64,000 bases of DNA from Ceratotherium simum simum (lineage: Eukaryota; Chordata; Mammalia; Perissodactyla; Rhinocerotidae): contig NW_004454280.1 of the NCBI RefSeq assembly GCF_000283155.1, positions 2,751,019 through 2,815,018 on the forward strand, written 5' to 3'. Numbering within the stretch: the first letter of the stretch is position 1; each line of letters begins with the position of its first letter. Below the pieces are notes generated by a model. The model was given only the letters and a program-made list of their open reading frames with translations. It was not told the origin of the DNA and did not search any database. Positions 33,870 through 44,840 of the stretch are shown here, one piece after another. Both the position numbers and the translations under genes were made by a program.

Positions 33870-33875
33870 TTTATT
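33870..33875 (-). terminator. LTR polyadenylation signal
   Basis: Minus-strand AATAAA about 410 bases downstream of the TATA box and 78 bases from the LTR 3' end. Confidence 0.6.
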
Positions 33876-33910
33876 ATATAGAGGATAGTAAAGGCGATAG
33901 TCTGCAAACA

Positions 33911-34078
33911 GATCTGAATAGGTCAAATAATAAGAGGGAAAAACACCAGCTCGACTGGAAAGGGAAAACATCCACATCGGATGAGATAGCAGCAGATCCA
34001 AATAGGTCATATAATAAGAGGGAAAAACATCGGATCGATCGGAAAGGGAAACACCAGATCGACTAAAGTGAAATGACA
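33911..34078 (-). repeat. two 84-bp tandem units within the LTR
   Basis: Units start at 33911 (gatctgaataggtcaaataa) and 33995 (gatccaaataggtcatataa), both followed by taagagggaaaaaca and a tcg(a/g)…ggaaaggga(a)aca segment. Shorter decayed gaccggaaag/gaaacacca echoes continue to about 34125. They lie in the leader-proximal part (R/U5 side) of the LTR. Confidence 0.8.
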
Positions 34079-34284
34079 CAAATCAACCAGAAAGAGAAAC
34101 ACCAGGTTGACCGAAAAGAGAACACATCAAATCAGTTACTTCACAGTAAATCAATTACTCACAACATCCATGCCCCACTGCCGGGAGAGTCCTGTCAATC
34201 GACACGGCTGGGCAAGGATCACACGTCCTGGGCAAGGCGTCCCTTCCACAGGTGGAACTCTCACCCAGTCTCAGTCTCCAGCAG

Positions 34285-34295
34285 TTTATATAAGC
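34285..34295 (-). promoter_or_regulatory. LTR TATA box
   Basis: Minus-strand cttatataaac, upstream of the LTR's likely start site. Any transcript would run away from the L1 direction. Prediction from sequence only. Confidence 0.6.
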
Positions 34296-34630
34296 AGTTA
34301 CAGAGTTTACAGAGCAAGCATCCAGTGTTCCCATGCACAAATGGTTATCAGTGGCGTACGTGCACTGAGCCCCTTGGCTAACGTCCCAGCCCAGCAGTTG
34401 TGTACGTGCATTGTTTTCTTTGGTTATCGTCTTAGCCCGGCACAGATGGCCAGTCCATCCCGTGCTACAATGCTCCAAGAGCCTTGAAATGTTACAACTT
34501 GCAACTCCCTCCGTGGGAGAAGGGCCAGTTCCCACCACGCAGAAAGCAGCTTTTTATATTTCTTTTTGTGCTGGTGGCTGTAGGTCAATGGAGCGGCCAA
34601 ACATGGCTGTACTCATGTCAAGATAATCAC

Positions 34631-37133
34631 ACATTTTTTTTTGAATGCACATGGAACATTCTCTATGATATATCACATATTAGCCCCCAAAACAAGTCTC
34701 AATAAATTTAAAAATATTGAATAATACCAATTCCAATACCAATACCATGTTTTCTGACCACAATGATGGGAAACTAGAACTCAACTACAAGAAAAAAACT
34801 GGAAAAGGCACAAATATGTGGAGATTAAACAAAATGCTGCTGAACAACTATTAGGTCAATGAAGAAATAAAAAGAGAAATAAAAAAAATACCTAGAGACA
34901 AATGAAAATAAAAATATAACATATCCAAATTTATGGGATACAGCAAAAGCAATACTAAGGGGGGAAATTTATAACAATACAGGCCTACCTCAACCAACAA
35001 GAAAAATCTCAAATAAGCAACCTAACAGTACACTTAAAGGAACTATAAAAAGACGAACAAACCTACGCCTAAATGAATTTCCTTCAGTAGAAGGAAATAA
35101 AAATCAGAGTGGAAATAAATGAAATAGAGACTAAAAAAAAAAAAAAGAAAGAAAATATCAATGAAACTTAGAGCTGATTCTTTGAGAAGATAAATAAAGT
35201 TGACAAATCTTAGCCAGACTCATCAAGAAAAAAAGAGAGAAGGCTCAAATAAAATCAGAAATGAAAGAGGAGAAATTACAATGGACACCTCAGAAATAAG
35301 AGAGTGTAAGAGACTACTATGAAAAGCTATACATCAACAAACTGGAAAACCTAGAAGAAATGGATAAATTCTTAGAATCGTACAATCTTCCAAAGCTCAA
35401 TCAAGAAGAAATAGTGTATCTAAATAGACCAATCACTAGTAAGGAGATCAAAATGGTAATCAAAAACTTCCCAAAAAACAAAAGTCCAGGACCAGACAGC
35501 TTCCCCAATGATTTCTACCAAACATTCAAAGAATATTTAATATTTAATCTTCTCAAACTCTTCCAAAAAATTAAAGAGGACAGGATGCTTTCTAACTCAT
35601 TTTATGAGGCCACCATCACCCTGATATCAAAACCAGACAAGGACAACACAAAAAAAGAAAATTACAGGACAATCTGATTGATGAACATAGATGCAAAAAT
35701 CCTCAACAAAATACTAGAAAATCGAATACAATAATAGATTTAAAAGATCGCACACCATGATCAAGTGGGACTTATTCCAGGGTTACAGGGATGGTTCAAC
35801 ATTCACAAATCAATCAACATGATATACCACATTAACAAAATGAAGAATAAAAATCACATGATCATCACAAAAGACACAGAGAAAGCATTCAACAAGTTGC
35901 AACATCCATTTATGATAAAAAACCTGAATAAAATGGGTATACCAGGAAAGCTCCTCAATATAATAAAGGCTGTATATGACAAACCCACTGCTAACATCAT
36001 ACTCAATAATGAAAAATTGAAAACTGTCCTTTTAAAAACAGGAACAAGACAAGGGTGCCCACTTTTGCCACTCTTATTTAACATAGTATTGCAAATCTTA
36101 GCCAGAGCAATCGGGCAAGAAAAAGAAATAAAAGGGATCCAAATCTGAAAGGAAGAAGTAAAACTGTGACTATTTGCAGATGACATGATTTTATATATAG
36201 AAAACTCTAAAGAATCCACCAAAAAACTATTAGAAATATAAATACAGTAAAGTTGCTGAGTACAAAATCAACGTTCAAAAATTAGTTGCATTTCTATACA
36301 CTAACAATGAAAGACCAGAAACAGAAATTAAGAATACAGTCCCATTTACAAGTGCAACAAAAAGAATAAAATACCTAGGAAAAAATTTAACCAAAGAGGT
36401 GAAAAACCTATACATTGAAAACTATAAGACAGTGTTGAAAGAAATCAAAGAAGACATAAAAAAATGGAAAGATATTCCATGCTCATGGATTGGAAGAATT
36501 AAAATAGTTAAAATGTCCATACTTCCTAAAGCAATCTGCAGATTCAATGCAATCCCTATCAAAGTCTCCATGGCATTTTTCACAGAAATAGGACAAAGAA
36601 TCCTAAATTTTATATGGAATAACAAAAGACCCTGAATAGCCAAAGGGGTCATGAGAAAAAAGAACAAAGCTAGATATGTCACATTCCCTGATTTCAAAAT
36701 ACACTACAAATCTATAGTAATCAAAACAGCATGGTACCAGCACAAAAACGGACACGCAGATCAAGGGGACAGAATCAAGAGCCCAGATATAAACCCACAT
36801 ATCTACGGACAGCTAAATTTTGACAAAGGAGCCAAGAACATACAGTGGAGAAAGGAAAGTCCCTTCAATAAATGGTGTTGGGAATACTGGACAGCCACAT
36901 GCAAAAGAATGAAAGTAGACTGTTATCTTACACCATACACAAAAATTAACTCAAAATGGATTAAAGACTTAAATGTAAGACCTGAAACCATAAAACTCCT
37001 AGAAGAAAACATAGGTAGTAGGCTCTTCGACATTGGTCTTAGCAGTGTCTTTTTGAATACCATGTCTCACCAGGCAAGGGAGACAAAAGGAAAGATAAAC
37101 AAATGGGACTACATCCAAGTAAAAATCTTCTGA
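34631..37133 (+). pseudogene. L1 ORF2 reverse transcriptase region
   Basis: ORF2 copies L1 RNA into DNA. The longest open pieces are 35360-35677 (includes ITSKEIK…KSPGPD and [12 protein letters not shown]), 35765-36148 ([10 protein letters not shown], whose Asp corresponds to the first catalytic position, and [13 protein letters not shown]), the LFADDMILY catalytic pair at about 36170-36196, 36399-36635 and 36651-37133 ([22 protein letters not shown]). Several in-frame stops and frame changes separate them. FADD itself is intact, but the protein is not. Confidence 0.9.
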
Positions 37134-38153
37134 ACAGCATAGGAAACTATCAGTAAAATGAAAAGACAACCTAACAATTAGGAGAAAATATTTGCAAATC
37201 AGATATCTGATAAGGGGTTAATATCCAAAATATATAAAGAACTCATACAACTCAACAACAAAAAATCAAAAAACCCTATTAAAAAATGGGCAAAAGATCT
37301 GAACAGCCATTTTTCTGAAGAAGATATACAGATGGTCAACAGGCACATGAAAAGATGTTCAACATCACTAATTATTAGGGAAATGCACATCAAAACTACA
37401 GTGTGATATCACCTCATGCCCATCAGAATGGTATAAGTGACAAGACAAGAAATGGCAAGTTTTGGAGTGAATGTAGAGAAAAAGGAACCCTCATACACTG
37501 CTGGTCAGAATGAAAACGGGTGCAGCCACTACGGAAAACAGTATGGAGTTTCCACAAAAAATTAAGAATAGAACTACCTCACGATCCAGCTATTCTACTG
37601 CTGGGTATTTATCCAAAGAACATGAAAACATGAATGTGAAAAGATATTTACACCCCTATGTTCATTGCAACATTATTCACAATAGCCAAGACTTGGAAAC
37701 TACCTAAGTGCCCATCAAGGGAGGAATGGATAAAGAAGATGTGGTGTATATACAGAATGGAATACTACTCAGCCACAGAAAAAATGAAATCTTGCCATAT
37801 GCAGCAAAATGGATGGACCTTGTGAGTATTATACTAAGCAAAATAAGTCAGGCCAATTCAAATACCATATTATTTCACTCATAAGTGGAAGATAAAGACA
37901 ATAACAAGAAAAACAAACAAACACATAGAGACAGAGATTGGGTTGGTGGTTATCAGAGGGGAAGGGAGAGGGAGGAGAGTGAAAGTGGTGATTAGGCGCA
38001 TGTGTGTAGTGACAGATGGTAGTTAGTCTGTGGATGGTGAACATGATGTAGTCTACACAGAAATCAAAACTAGATGTATGCTTGAAATTTATATAATGTT
38101 ATAAACCAATGTTACCTCAATAAAAATAAATAAATAAATAAATGGGAAAAAAA
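37134..38153 (+). pseudogene. L1 ORF2 C-terminal region and 3' UTR
   Basis: Contains the late ORF2 landmarks 'aaatgggcaaaagatct', 'ctgctggtcagaatgaaaac', 'ggaatactactcagccacag' and 'atggatggaccttgtgag' in broken frames. It then has a short 3' UTR with a G-rich 'gaggggaagggagaggga' run (about 37957) and the A-rich end. The same 3' end occurs reversed at 50234-50592. Confidence 0.88.
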
Positions 38154-38345
38154 ACCTGCCAGACTGTTTTCCAAAGCAGCTAAACCATTTTATTCCCACC
38201 AGCAATGTAATAAAAGTTCTAGTTTTATGTCTTTGTCAGCACTTTACAAAGTCAGTCTTTTTTATTTAACTGTTTTAATATGACTGATGATGTTGATCAT
38301 CTTTTTGTATGCTTATTTCCCAATCATAGTTTTTCTCCAGTGAAG
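38154..38345 (-). mobile_element. old L1 (minus), segment 3 of 3
   Basis: Starts cctgccagactgttttcca and continues 'ttattcccaccagcaatgta', the normal continuation of the segment ending at 30490. It ends near 38345. Confidence 0.78.
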
Positions 38346-39688
38346 TGTCCAAATATTGTGCTGATTTTTAAAGGAGTTTTATTTTTATTCACATACCAGA
38401 CAATTCACCCTATTTACAGCATACATCTTAATGATGTTTAGTATGTTCACAGGAAAATGCAGTCATTACTACAGCAATTTTAGAATATTTTTATGACTTC
38501 AAAAATAAAGCCCATACTCTTTAGCTATCACACTCTGTTTCTCACCTCCACCATCACCCCTAGCCTTAATCTACTTTCTATCTCTACAGATTCCCTATTC
38601 TTGACTTGTATGCTAATGGAATCACATAATATGTGGTCTCTTGTGACTGGCTTCTTTCACTTTGCATAATGTTTCCAAGGTTCAACCATGTTGTAGCACG
38701 TATCAGTACTTTGTTGCTTTTTATGGCTCAATAATGTTCCTTTGTATGGATATACCACATTTTGTTTAGCCATTCATAAATTGATGGACACCTTTTGTAT
38801 ATTATTAATAAAGCTGACACAAATCTGCGTGTACACATTTTATGTGCACATATGTTTACATTTCTCTGTTATATACACAGAGTAGAATTGCTGGGTCATA
38901 TGGTTAACTCTGTGTTTAATTGTTTGAGAAACTGCCAGACTGTTTTCCAAAGAGGCTGAATCATTTTACTTTCCCACCAGCAATATATGAGGATTCTTAC
39001 ATCACTACATCCTTGCTGATACTTGTTATTATCTGACTTTATTAATTCTGGCCATCCTAGTGAGCATCAAGTGCTCTCTCATTGTGGTTTTGCTTTGCGT
39101 TCCAGATGGCTAACAATGTTGAGGATCTTTCCATGCGTTTATTGGTCATTTGTATAACTTCTTTAAAGAAATGCGTGTTCAGATACATTGCTCATTTTTT
39201 AATTGTATTATTTGTGTTTTTATTATTGTAATGTAAGAGTTCTTTATATTCTAGATATAATTCTCATATGAGATAAATGATTTGCAAATATTTTTTCTCA
39301 TTCTGTGATTTGTATTCCTATTTTCTTGATGGTGTCTTAGAAGCACAAAGTTTTTAATTTTGATGAAGTCCAATTTATCTATTTCTTCTTTTGCTGCTCG
39401 TGCTATTAGTTCATACCTAAAAATCCATTGCCAAATCCAAAATGAAGATTTACCTCTATGTTGTCTTATGAGAGTTTTATAGTTTTGGCTCTTACATTTA
39501 GGCTTTTGATCCATTTTGAGATAATTTTTCTGTATGGTGTGAGGTAGAGGTCCAACCTTGTTCTTTGCATGTGGCTATCCAGCTGTCCCAGCTCCATTTG
39601 TTGAAAAGACTATTCTTTCCGCCATTGAACGGTCTTGATACCCCTGTCAAAAATCAGTTGACTATAGATCTATATGGTTTATTTGTGA

Positions 39689-39962
39689 GATATTTTGTTG
39701 TTGTTGAGGAAGATTGGCCTTGAGGTAACATCTGTTGCCAATCTTCCTCTTTTTATTTTTTTTCTCCCCAAAGCCCCAGTACATAGTTGTGTATACTAGT
39801 TGTAGGTCCTGCTAGTTCTTCTATGTGGGATACCACCTCGGCATGGCTTGATGAGTGGTGAGTAGGTCCGTACCCAGGATCTGAATTGGTGAACCCTGAG
39901 TGAACCACGGGCTGCTGAAACAGAACGTGTGAACTTAGCTGCTACACCACTGAGCAGGATCC
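39689..39962 (-). mobile_element. ERE SINE, long form, minus strand
   Basis: Head at the right; tail gaggaagattggccttgagg at the left. It also carries the 'caaagccccagtacatagtt' and 'gtaggtcctgctagttctt' parts, seen in longer ERE forms. Target duplication tatttgtga at 39680-39688 and 39963-39971. Confidence 0.88.
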
Positions 39963-40442
39963 TATTTGTGAACTTTTAATTCTATTCCTTTGGCACCACA
40001 CTGTCTTGATTACTAATGCCTTGTAGCAAGTTTTGAAACCAGGAAATGTGAGCTCTCTTACTTTGTTCTTCTTTTTTCAAGATTATTTGGCTGTTCTGGG
40101 ACCATGGCAATTTCATATGAAATAAAATTTATATGAAATCAGCTTGTCAGTTTCTACAAAGAGGACAATTGGGGTTCTGACAGGGATAACACTGAATCTA
40201 TAGATCAATTTGGGGAGCATTGCAATCTTAACAATGTTAAGTTTTCTGATCCATAAGCATAAGATGTTTTTCAATTTACTTAGACTTTCTTTAATTTCTT
40301 TCAAGAATGTTTTGTAGTTTTTGGAGTATAAGTTTTGTATTTCTTTGGTTAAGTTTATTTCTAAGTATTTTGGTTTGATGCTATTGTAAATGGCATTGCT
40401 CTCCTAATTTCATTTTCAGATTGTTCGTTAAAAGTGTATACA

Positions 40443-40633
40443 GGGCCGGCCCCGTGGCTTGGTGGTTAAGTGAGCGCGCTCCACTGCTGGCGACCCGGGT
40501 TCGGATCCCGGGCTCGCACCGACGCGCTGCTTCTCCGGCCATGCTGAGGCCGCGTCCCACATACAGCAACTAGAAGGATGTGCAGCTACGACACACAACT
40601 ATCTGCTGGGGCTTTGGGGGGAAAAAAAAAAAA
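40443..40633 (+). mobile_element. young ERE1 SINE, plus strand
   Basis: Nearly consensus ERE1: gggccggccccgtggcttgg, B-box gggttcggatcccggg, CpG-rich body, 'ctgctggggctttgggggg' and a pure A16 tail. Perfect 11-bp duplication aaaagtgtata (40430-40440 and 40634-40644). High CpG retention and the clean tail mark it as the youngest complete SINE here. The minus frame 40381-40569 is a shadow. Confidence 0.96.
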
Positions 40634-40871
40634 AAAAGTGTATATAAATACAATATAATCATGTTGTCTGCAAATAAAGACAGTTTTATCTTTTCAATAT
40701 GGATGCCTTTTATTTCTTTTTCTTGACATATTGCACTACTTGGGACCTCCTGTATAATGTTGAATAGGAGTGATGAGGTGACCATCCTTGCTTTGTTCCT
40801 CATCTTAGAGGAAAATAATTCAATATTTCACTTCTAAATATGATATTAGCTCTAAATTTTTTGTAGATGCC

Positions 40872-41311
40872 TGTGCTGGTTAATTTTATATGTCAACTTG
40901 CCTGTGCCAAAGGATGCACAGATAGTTGGTAAAACATTCTTTCTGGCTGTGTCTGTGAGAGTGTCTTCAGAAGAGATTAGCATTTGAGTCATTAGACTGA
41001 GTAAAAAAGATCACCCTCACCAATGCTGGTGGGCATCATCTAATCTGTTAAGTGTCTGAATAGAAGAAAAAGAGACGTGTCTGCTTGACCTGAAACCTCC
41101 ATCTTCTGCCCTCAGATATTGTCGCTCCTGGTTCTTGGGCTCTCAGGTTCAGACCAGGACTTATTCTATTGGCTCCACATTTTCAGGCCTTTGGGTTTGG
41201 ACTGAATTACACCACTTGTTTTCTGGGTTCTCCAGCTTGTAGACAGCAGATTGTGGGACTTCTCAGCCTCCATAACTGTATGAGCCAATTCCTACAATAA
41301 ATCTCTTCTTA

Positions 41312-41356
<45 letters not shown>

Positions 41357-41431
41357 GTCTGTCTATCTATCTATCATTATCTATTTATAAACTTTTGGTT
41401 CTCTTTCTCTTAGAGAACACTTTCTAATACA
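40872..41431 (+). mobile_element. ancient LTR with TATC microsatellite
   Basis: 560 bp, TGTGCTGGTTAATTTTAT…TTTCTAATACA, duplication atgcc/atgtc (40867-40871 and 41432-41436, one mismatch). 'cctgtgccaaaggatgcac', 'gtgggcatcatctaatctg', 'cagcctccataactgtatga' and 'acaataaatctcttct' (AATAAA) are in order, then the (TATC)n run. Removing it restores the surrounding L1. I believe it is ERVL/MaLR-like, without naming the family. Confidence 0.75.
41312..41377 (+). repeat. (TATC)n microsatellite
   Basis: About 15 ctat units with two gtct interruptions near 41356-41362, inside the LTR just after its polyadenylation signal. Likely length-polymorphic. Confidence 0.95.
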
Positions 41432-41821
41432 ATGTCCTTCATCAAATTGAGGATGTACCCTTCTATTTCTTATTTTCTGAGAGTTTTTATCATGAATGGA
41501 TATCAAATTTGGACAAATGTTTTTTCATCCCCCAATTTTTTATGTTTACAAAATAATACTAATTGATGGACATATGTGTTGTTCACAAATTTATTACAAA
41601 CAAAATTATGATGAGTGACATCACAGAAATATCTCTTCACAGATGTGTATCTTTAAGATAAATTCCCAGGAGCAGGAATATTGGAAAATGATATGTATTA
41701 TAATTTTGATAGGTATTACCAATTATCCTCCATGGGTGGAGCATATCCTCCATTGTACCAATGTATATTCCCACCACCAATGCAAGAAAGTTCTTTCCTC
41801 TTAGGGTTGCTAACAAAGTGT

Positions 41822-41824
<3 letters not shown>

Positions 41825-41863
<39 letters not shown>
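41825..41863 (+). repeat. (TG)n microsatellite
   Basis: About 18-19 tg units directly against the tail end of an ERE, probably grown from that tail. Confidence 0.95.
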
Positions 41864-41866
<3 letters not shown>

Positions 41867-42038
41867 AAGATTAGCCCTGTGCTAACATCTGTGCCAATCT
41901 TCCTCTAGTTTGTGTGTGGGGTGCTTCCACAGCATAGCTAGTGATTGATGTAGGTCCATGCCTGGGATTCGAACCCACAAACCCAGGCCACTGAAGTGGA
42001 CCATGCAGAACTTTAACCACTTAGCCATGGGGCTGGCT
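41864..42038 (-). mobile_element. ERE SINE, minus strand
   Basis: gaggaagattagccctgtgc tail at left, 'cagcatagctagtgattg', reversed B-box gggattcgaaccc, and head …ccatggggctggc at the right. Confidence 0.9.
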
Positions 42039-42220
42039 GCAACAAATCATACTTTTAAACTTTAAGATTTTCCCAATCTAAATTGCTAAAAAGTGGCTTT
42101 TCAGTGTATCTTAAAATTTCATCTCTTATTATGAGTGACAATGACTATCTTTTCATCTTCTTAGGGGCCTTTTTATATTTACTTTTTTATTCCCATCTTT
42201 TGCCCATTTTTCCCCTTTGT

Positions 42221-42221
<1 letters not shown>

Positions 42222-42253
<32 letters not shown>
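42222..42253 (+). repeat. (TG)n microsatellite
   Basis: gtgtgtgagtgtgtgtgtgtg run, imperfect. Confidence 0.9.
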
Positions 42254-42254
<1 letters not shown>

Positions 42255-42420
42255 GATTTTCTTATTGATTTTCAGGAGCTTGTTTTTTATGCATCACTTT
42301 TTTTGGTCAATTTGTTATCTTTTGACTTTGCTTTCATTGTGTGTGTAAAAGACATATTTCAGTTTATCTTAAATGAGTCACAATTTTTCCATTATTTTTT
42401 CTGATGAGCTTTTAGGAATG

Positions 42421-43997
42421 TGGGAGAAAATGTGAGAAATATGAGAAGATGTGGGAAATACTGTAATTTTATCAATTCCTTTCACAAATCATCTTGTAGA
42501 AAAATGTCCACAAGTAGTGAATAACAATTATAATAATAATAGTGTGCTGATTCCTGCTGATTTCTTTTACAGAAAGAACTCAATATAGCTTGTGTGTTTC
42601 TTCTTTCACTGGTATAGATAAAAGGTACCGTTTTCACTCACTCACATCATACCCTCAGGGTCAGAGGAGCAGTAAAGGTCAAAGAACAGAGTGACACTAT
42701 TTGATACATATGGAGTTACAATGTGGACTCATGGACACTTGGACTCACGGCCACTTTGAAATGATTAGTGGCTTGGTTTCAGATAGAATGCTCCATACCT
42801 CTGAAAGTATATTAATCATTGACATCTTAGCCCAAATCACATGTGGTAGTAGAGGAGTCCTAGGGTGTCATTTTACAACTCAAACTCTCTAACTTGGGGA
42901 CTTCTGAGAACGTAATTTTCTAGCCCTTACTTGGATATCAAAGTACTGAATTCACAGTGATGAACTCAACCAACTCTTTATTTAAACTTGTACTGTCATT
43001 GCCCTCAGTTTATGACACCATTTCACATGATGTTGGCACATACAGCGGGGAACGAAAGTTATTTTTTCTTTTAAAGTTAATATTAATGACATAGTGTTTT
43101 TGATGTAAATATCTTCGTTCCTTCTTTCTAATTTTTGTTTCCTATTACTTTTTTTTTAACCCCAACTCAACTCACCCCCTCTTTCCTTAGCTTTTTTGGG
43201 TCAGTATCCCAGTTCCTTTTTGTTTTCTTCTTCTTAGGATGTACAGGAAAATCTCTTCCTAGAGTTAATTATGTCCATATTTGTGGCATTCTTGAGAAAT
43301 TCATTTTAGTGAATCAAAGAATGTATTTTTAGAACGTCCTAAATGTTCTGTTCCCAGGAAGGATGAGTATACTGGTCAATTTCAATTACACCCTCTGCTT
43401 TTAGAAACCTACAGAGGTAGAGATATAGAGAGTGAAGTAAAGAGTTTCATTCATTTATGCAACTTGTTAGAGTTTAAAGAGTACTTATCCATGATAGTCA
43501 CCATCCATTTATTTATGCATCTATTTAACAAAGAGTTGTAAAAATAAATGTACTTACAGTTTTTAAAAACTTAAAGGTTGAAAAACTTTGAAGAAAACTG
43601 AGTTCTTAAAAAAGTAGATGGATGATATAATTATCATGATCAAAGGAAACTGGTGTCCATGTGAGAAGGCAAGATGAACAATGATGTAAATCAATTATTG
43701 GAAAATAGAATAGTGAAGGCAATATAAAGCCAAAGCACAATACAGCACAGCAGTATTTTTCTAGACCCCCTACTTCATATCCACATATCTCCAGCATCCT
43801 TAAATCTTTCCTAACTAATTTTGGTGAGAAGCAGGGCAGTGAGTAATGTCAGTGTTATCATGTACAGAGTCTTTGCCTAAATTACCAAAAGATGCCCACT
43901 CTGAGCAGATGAATATGAAAAGGCATTCACCTCTGAGCATATGAAGATCCATGTGAAGATCCATGTCATGCGTAGCATTCCTGTCTACTCACATATG
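42421..43997. other. unassigned intergenic DNA
   Basis: No gene or named repeat. Short frames at 42701-42892, 43135-43332 and 43606-43797 lack motifs. Confidence 0.45.
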
Positions 43998-44019
43998 CCT
44001 GCTCAAACTTGTCATAGGC

Positions 44020-44085
44020 ACCATAACCCTAGCACTTTACAAAATGCCTCAATGTAGTAGGTACCTAATAAAATCTGTCCGTTTG
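44020..44085 (+). repeat. L2/MIR-like 3' end
   Basis: 'accctagcactttacaaaat' and 'gtagtaggtacctaataaaa' fit the end of an L2 or MIR. Confidence 0.5.
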
Positions 44086-44468
44086 AATTGACCCTACACT
44101 TTCTTACCTCTGTTCCTCCAAGCTGTCAATAATATCACTTGTTACAACTCACTGCCAATACATTGTTTAAGAGCCAGAGATGTCAAGGTTTCCTGACTGA
44201 GTCCCCACTGAAGCCAGTGCATCTTACAAAACCCACCAGAGACCCCAGTGCTTTAAAGCCTTGCTGGGAAAATATTGGGCCAAAGCTGCCACCAGATCCC
44301 ACATGATGGATGAAAACTCTAGCTATCTACAGATTAGTCCCTCCTCCCTATGTCTCAGGCACAGTTCCGTAGGGGCTGGGCTGCAAGACAATGGGAGAAA
44401 CAGACACATGGCAGAACTCAAAACTGTCTCTCTTCTCCATCCTGGCCCCATGTCCATGAGTTATTCTT

Positions 44469-44516
44469 GTGTACTCTGGTTCTATTTTCCCTGTGTACTC
44501 TTGTTCTATTTTCCCT
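44469..44516 (+). repeat. 24-bp tandem duplication
   Basis: Two copies of gtgtactct[g/t]gttctattttccct, one mismatch. Within otherwise unassigned DNA (44100-44630) that may be LTR-derived. Confidence 0.92.
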
Positions 44517-44634
44517 TATAAGAAGCTTTTCCTGTCAATAGATTTCTGCTGGACCATCCCCAAGTGCCCCTGATATGCTCAAACAGGCTTAAAACTTAGA
44601 GGAAAAACAACGACAGCAATGACTTTGAAGTTAC

Positions 44635-44840
44635 GCATGGGTATGAATGCCAACTCACTAGCTATGAGTCTTTAATTTCTAAGTTACTTAATTTCTTTGC
44701 ACCTCAATTTATTCATCAATAAAGAGAAGATAAAAATATCTTTCTTAGCAGGCTGTTGGGAGAATAAAACAAATGTAAACAAATTGCCTAGCACAGTGCC
44801 TAGCACATAGTTGATGCAGAGAAAATGGTAGCTATTATTT
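44635..44840 (+). repeat. MIR, plus strand
   Basis: 'gccaactcactagctatgag', 'aagttacttaatttctttgc', 'acctcaatttattcatcaat', 'gctgttgggagaataaaaca' and 'cctagcacagtgcctagcac' in MIR order. Confidence 0.8.

Larger units (their letters stand above)
33793..34620 (-). mobile_element. ERV solo LTR inside L1 ORF2, minus strand
   Basis: 828 bp with imperfect inverted ends TGTTATGAG…CTCATGTCA. The flanks agatcac (33786-33792) and agataatcac (34621-34630) are a worn target duplication, and the L1 reads through when the LTR is removed. On the minus strand it has a TATA box (34285-34295), a polyadenylation signal (33870-33875) and a GT-rich U5. U3-to-R spacing is plausible. Frames of up to 127 codons on both strands are chance frames. 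No viral genes remain. Confidence 0.85.
30491..38153 (+). mobile_element. near full-length plus-strand L1, inactivated
   Basis: Begins with an L1 5' UTR (gaagatggtggtgtaggaag, then 'cacctcctcccatggacaca'), continues through an ORF1 region, inter-ORF spacer, ORF2 endonuclease and reverse transcriptase, and ends with 'accaatgttacctcaataaa' and an A-rich tail. About 6.8 kb once the inserted LTR is removed. Both reading frames are broken many times, so it cannot make functional proteins. Removing it restores the old L1 junction (…agaaactgc/cagactgttttcc). The flanking duplication is worn and only approximate. Confidence 0.93.
38365..41510 (-). mobile_element. second old L1 (minus), with three insertions
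   Basis: Reversed old L1 from its 3' UTR ('ggagttttatttttattcac', about 38372) through 'ggcttctttcactttgcat' (38649), 'agtagaattgctgggtcata' (38880), 'gaaactgccagactgttttc', 'aaaaatcagttgactatag' and on to 'catcaaattgaggatgtac' (41438), so it reaches well into ORF2. It is interrupted by an ERE (39689-39962), an ERE1 (40443-40633) and an LTR (40872-41431). No intact frame remains. Confidence 0.85.
41511..42420 (-). mobile_element. further old L1-like sequence
   Basis: 'agcaggaatattggaaaatg', 'ccattgtaccaatgtatatt', 'cccaccaccaatgcaagaa' and, after an ERE, 'tttcatcttcttaggggcct' and 'catcttttgcccatttttcc' suggest a reversed old L1. Junctions are not clear. Confidence 0.5.

Noticed and set aside
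34107..34538. Opposing 126- and 127-codon frames
   Set aside because: Both lie wholly inside the solo LTR U3 and overlap each other. No gag, pol or env motif was seen.
35360..37133. Reverse transcriptase pieces as an active or host gene
   Set aside because: The pieces lie in different frames with stops between them and have the normal order of L1 ORF2. It is a dead L1, not a domesticated gene.
30491..38153. Minus-strand frames of up to 97 codons within the L1
   Set aside because: They are antisense shadows of an A-rich plus strand and appear as phenylalanine/leucine-rich chance frames.
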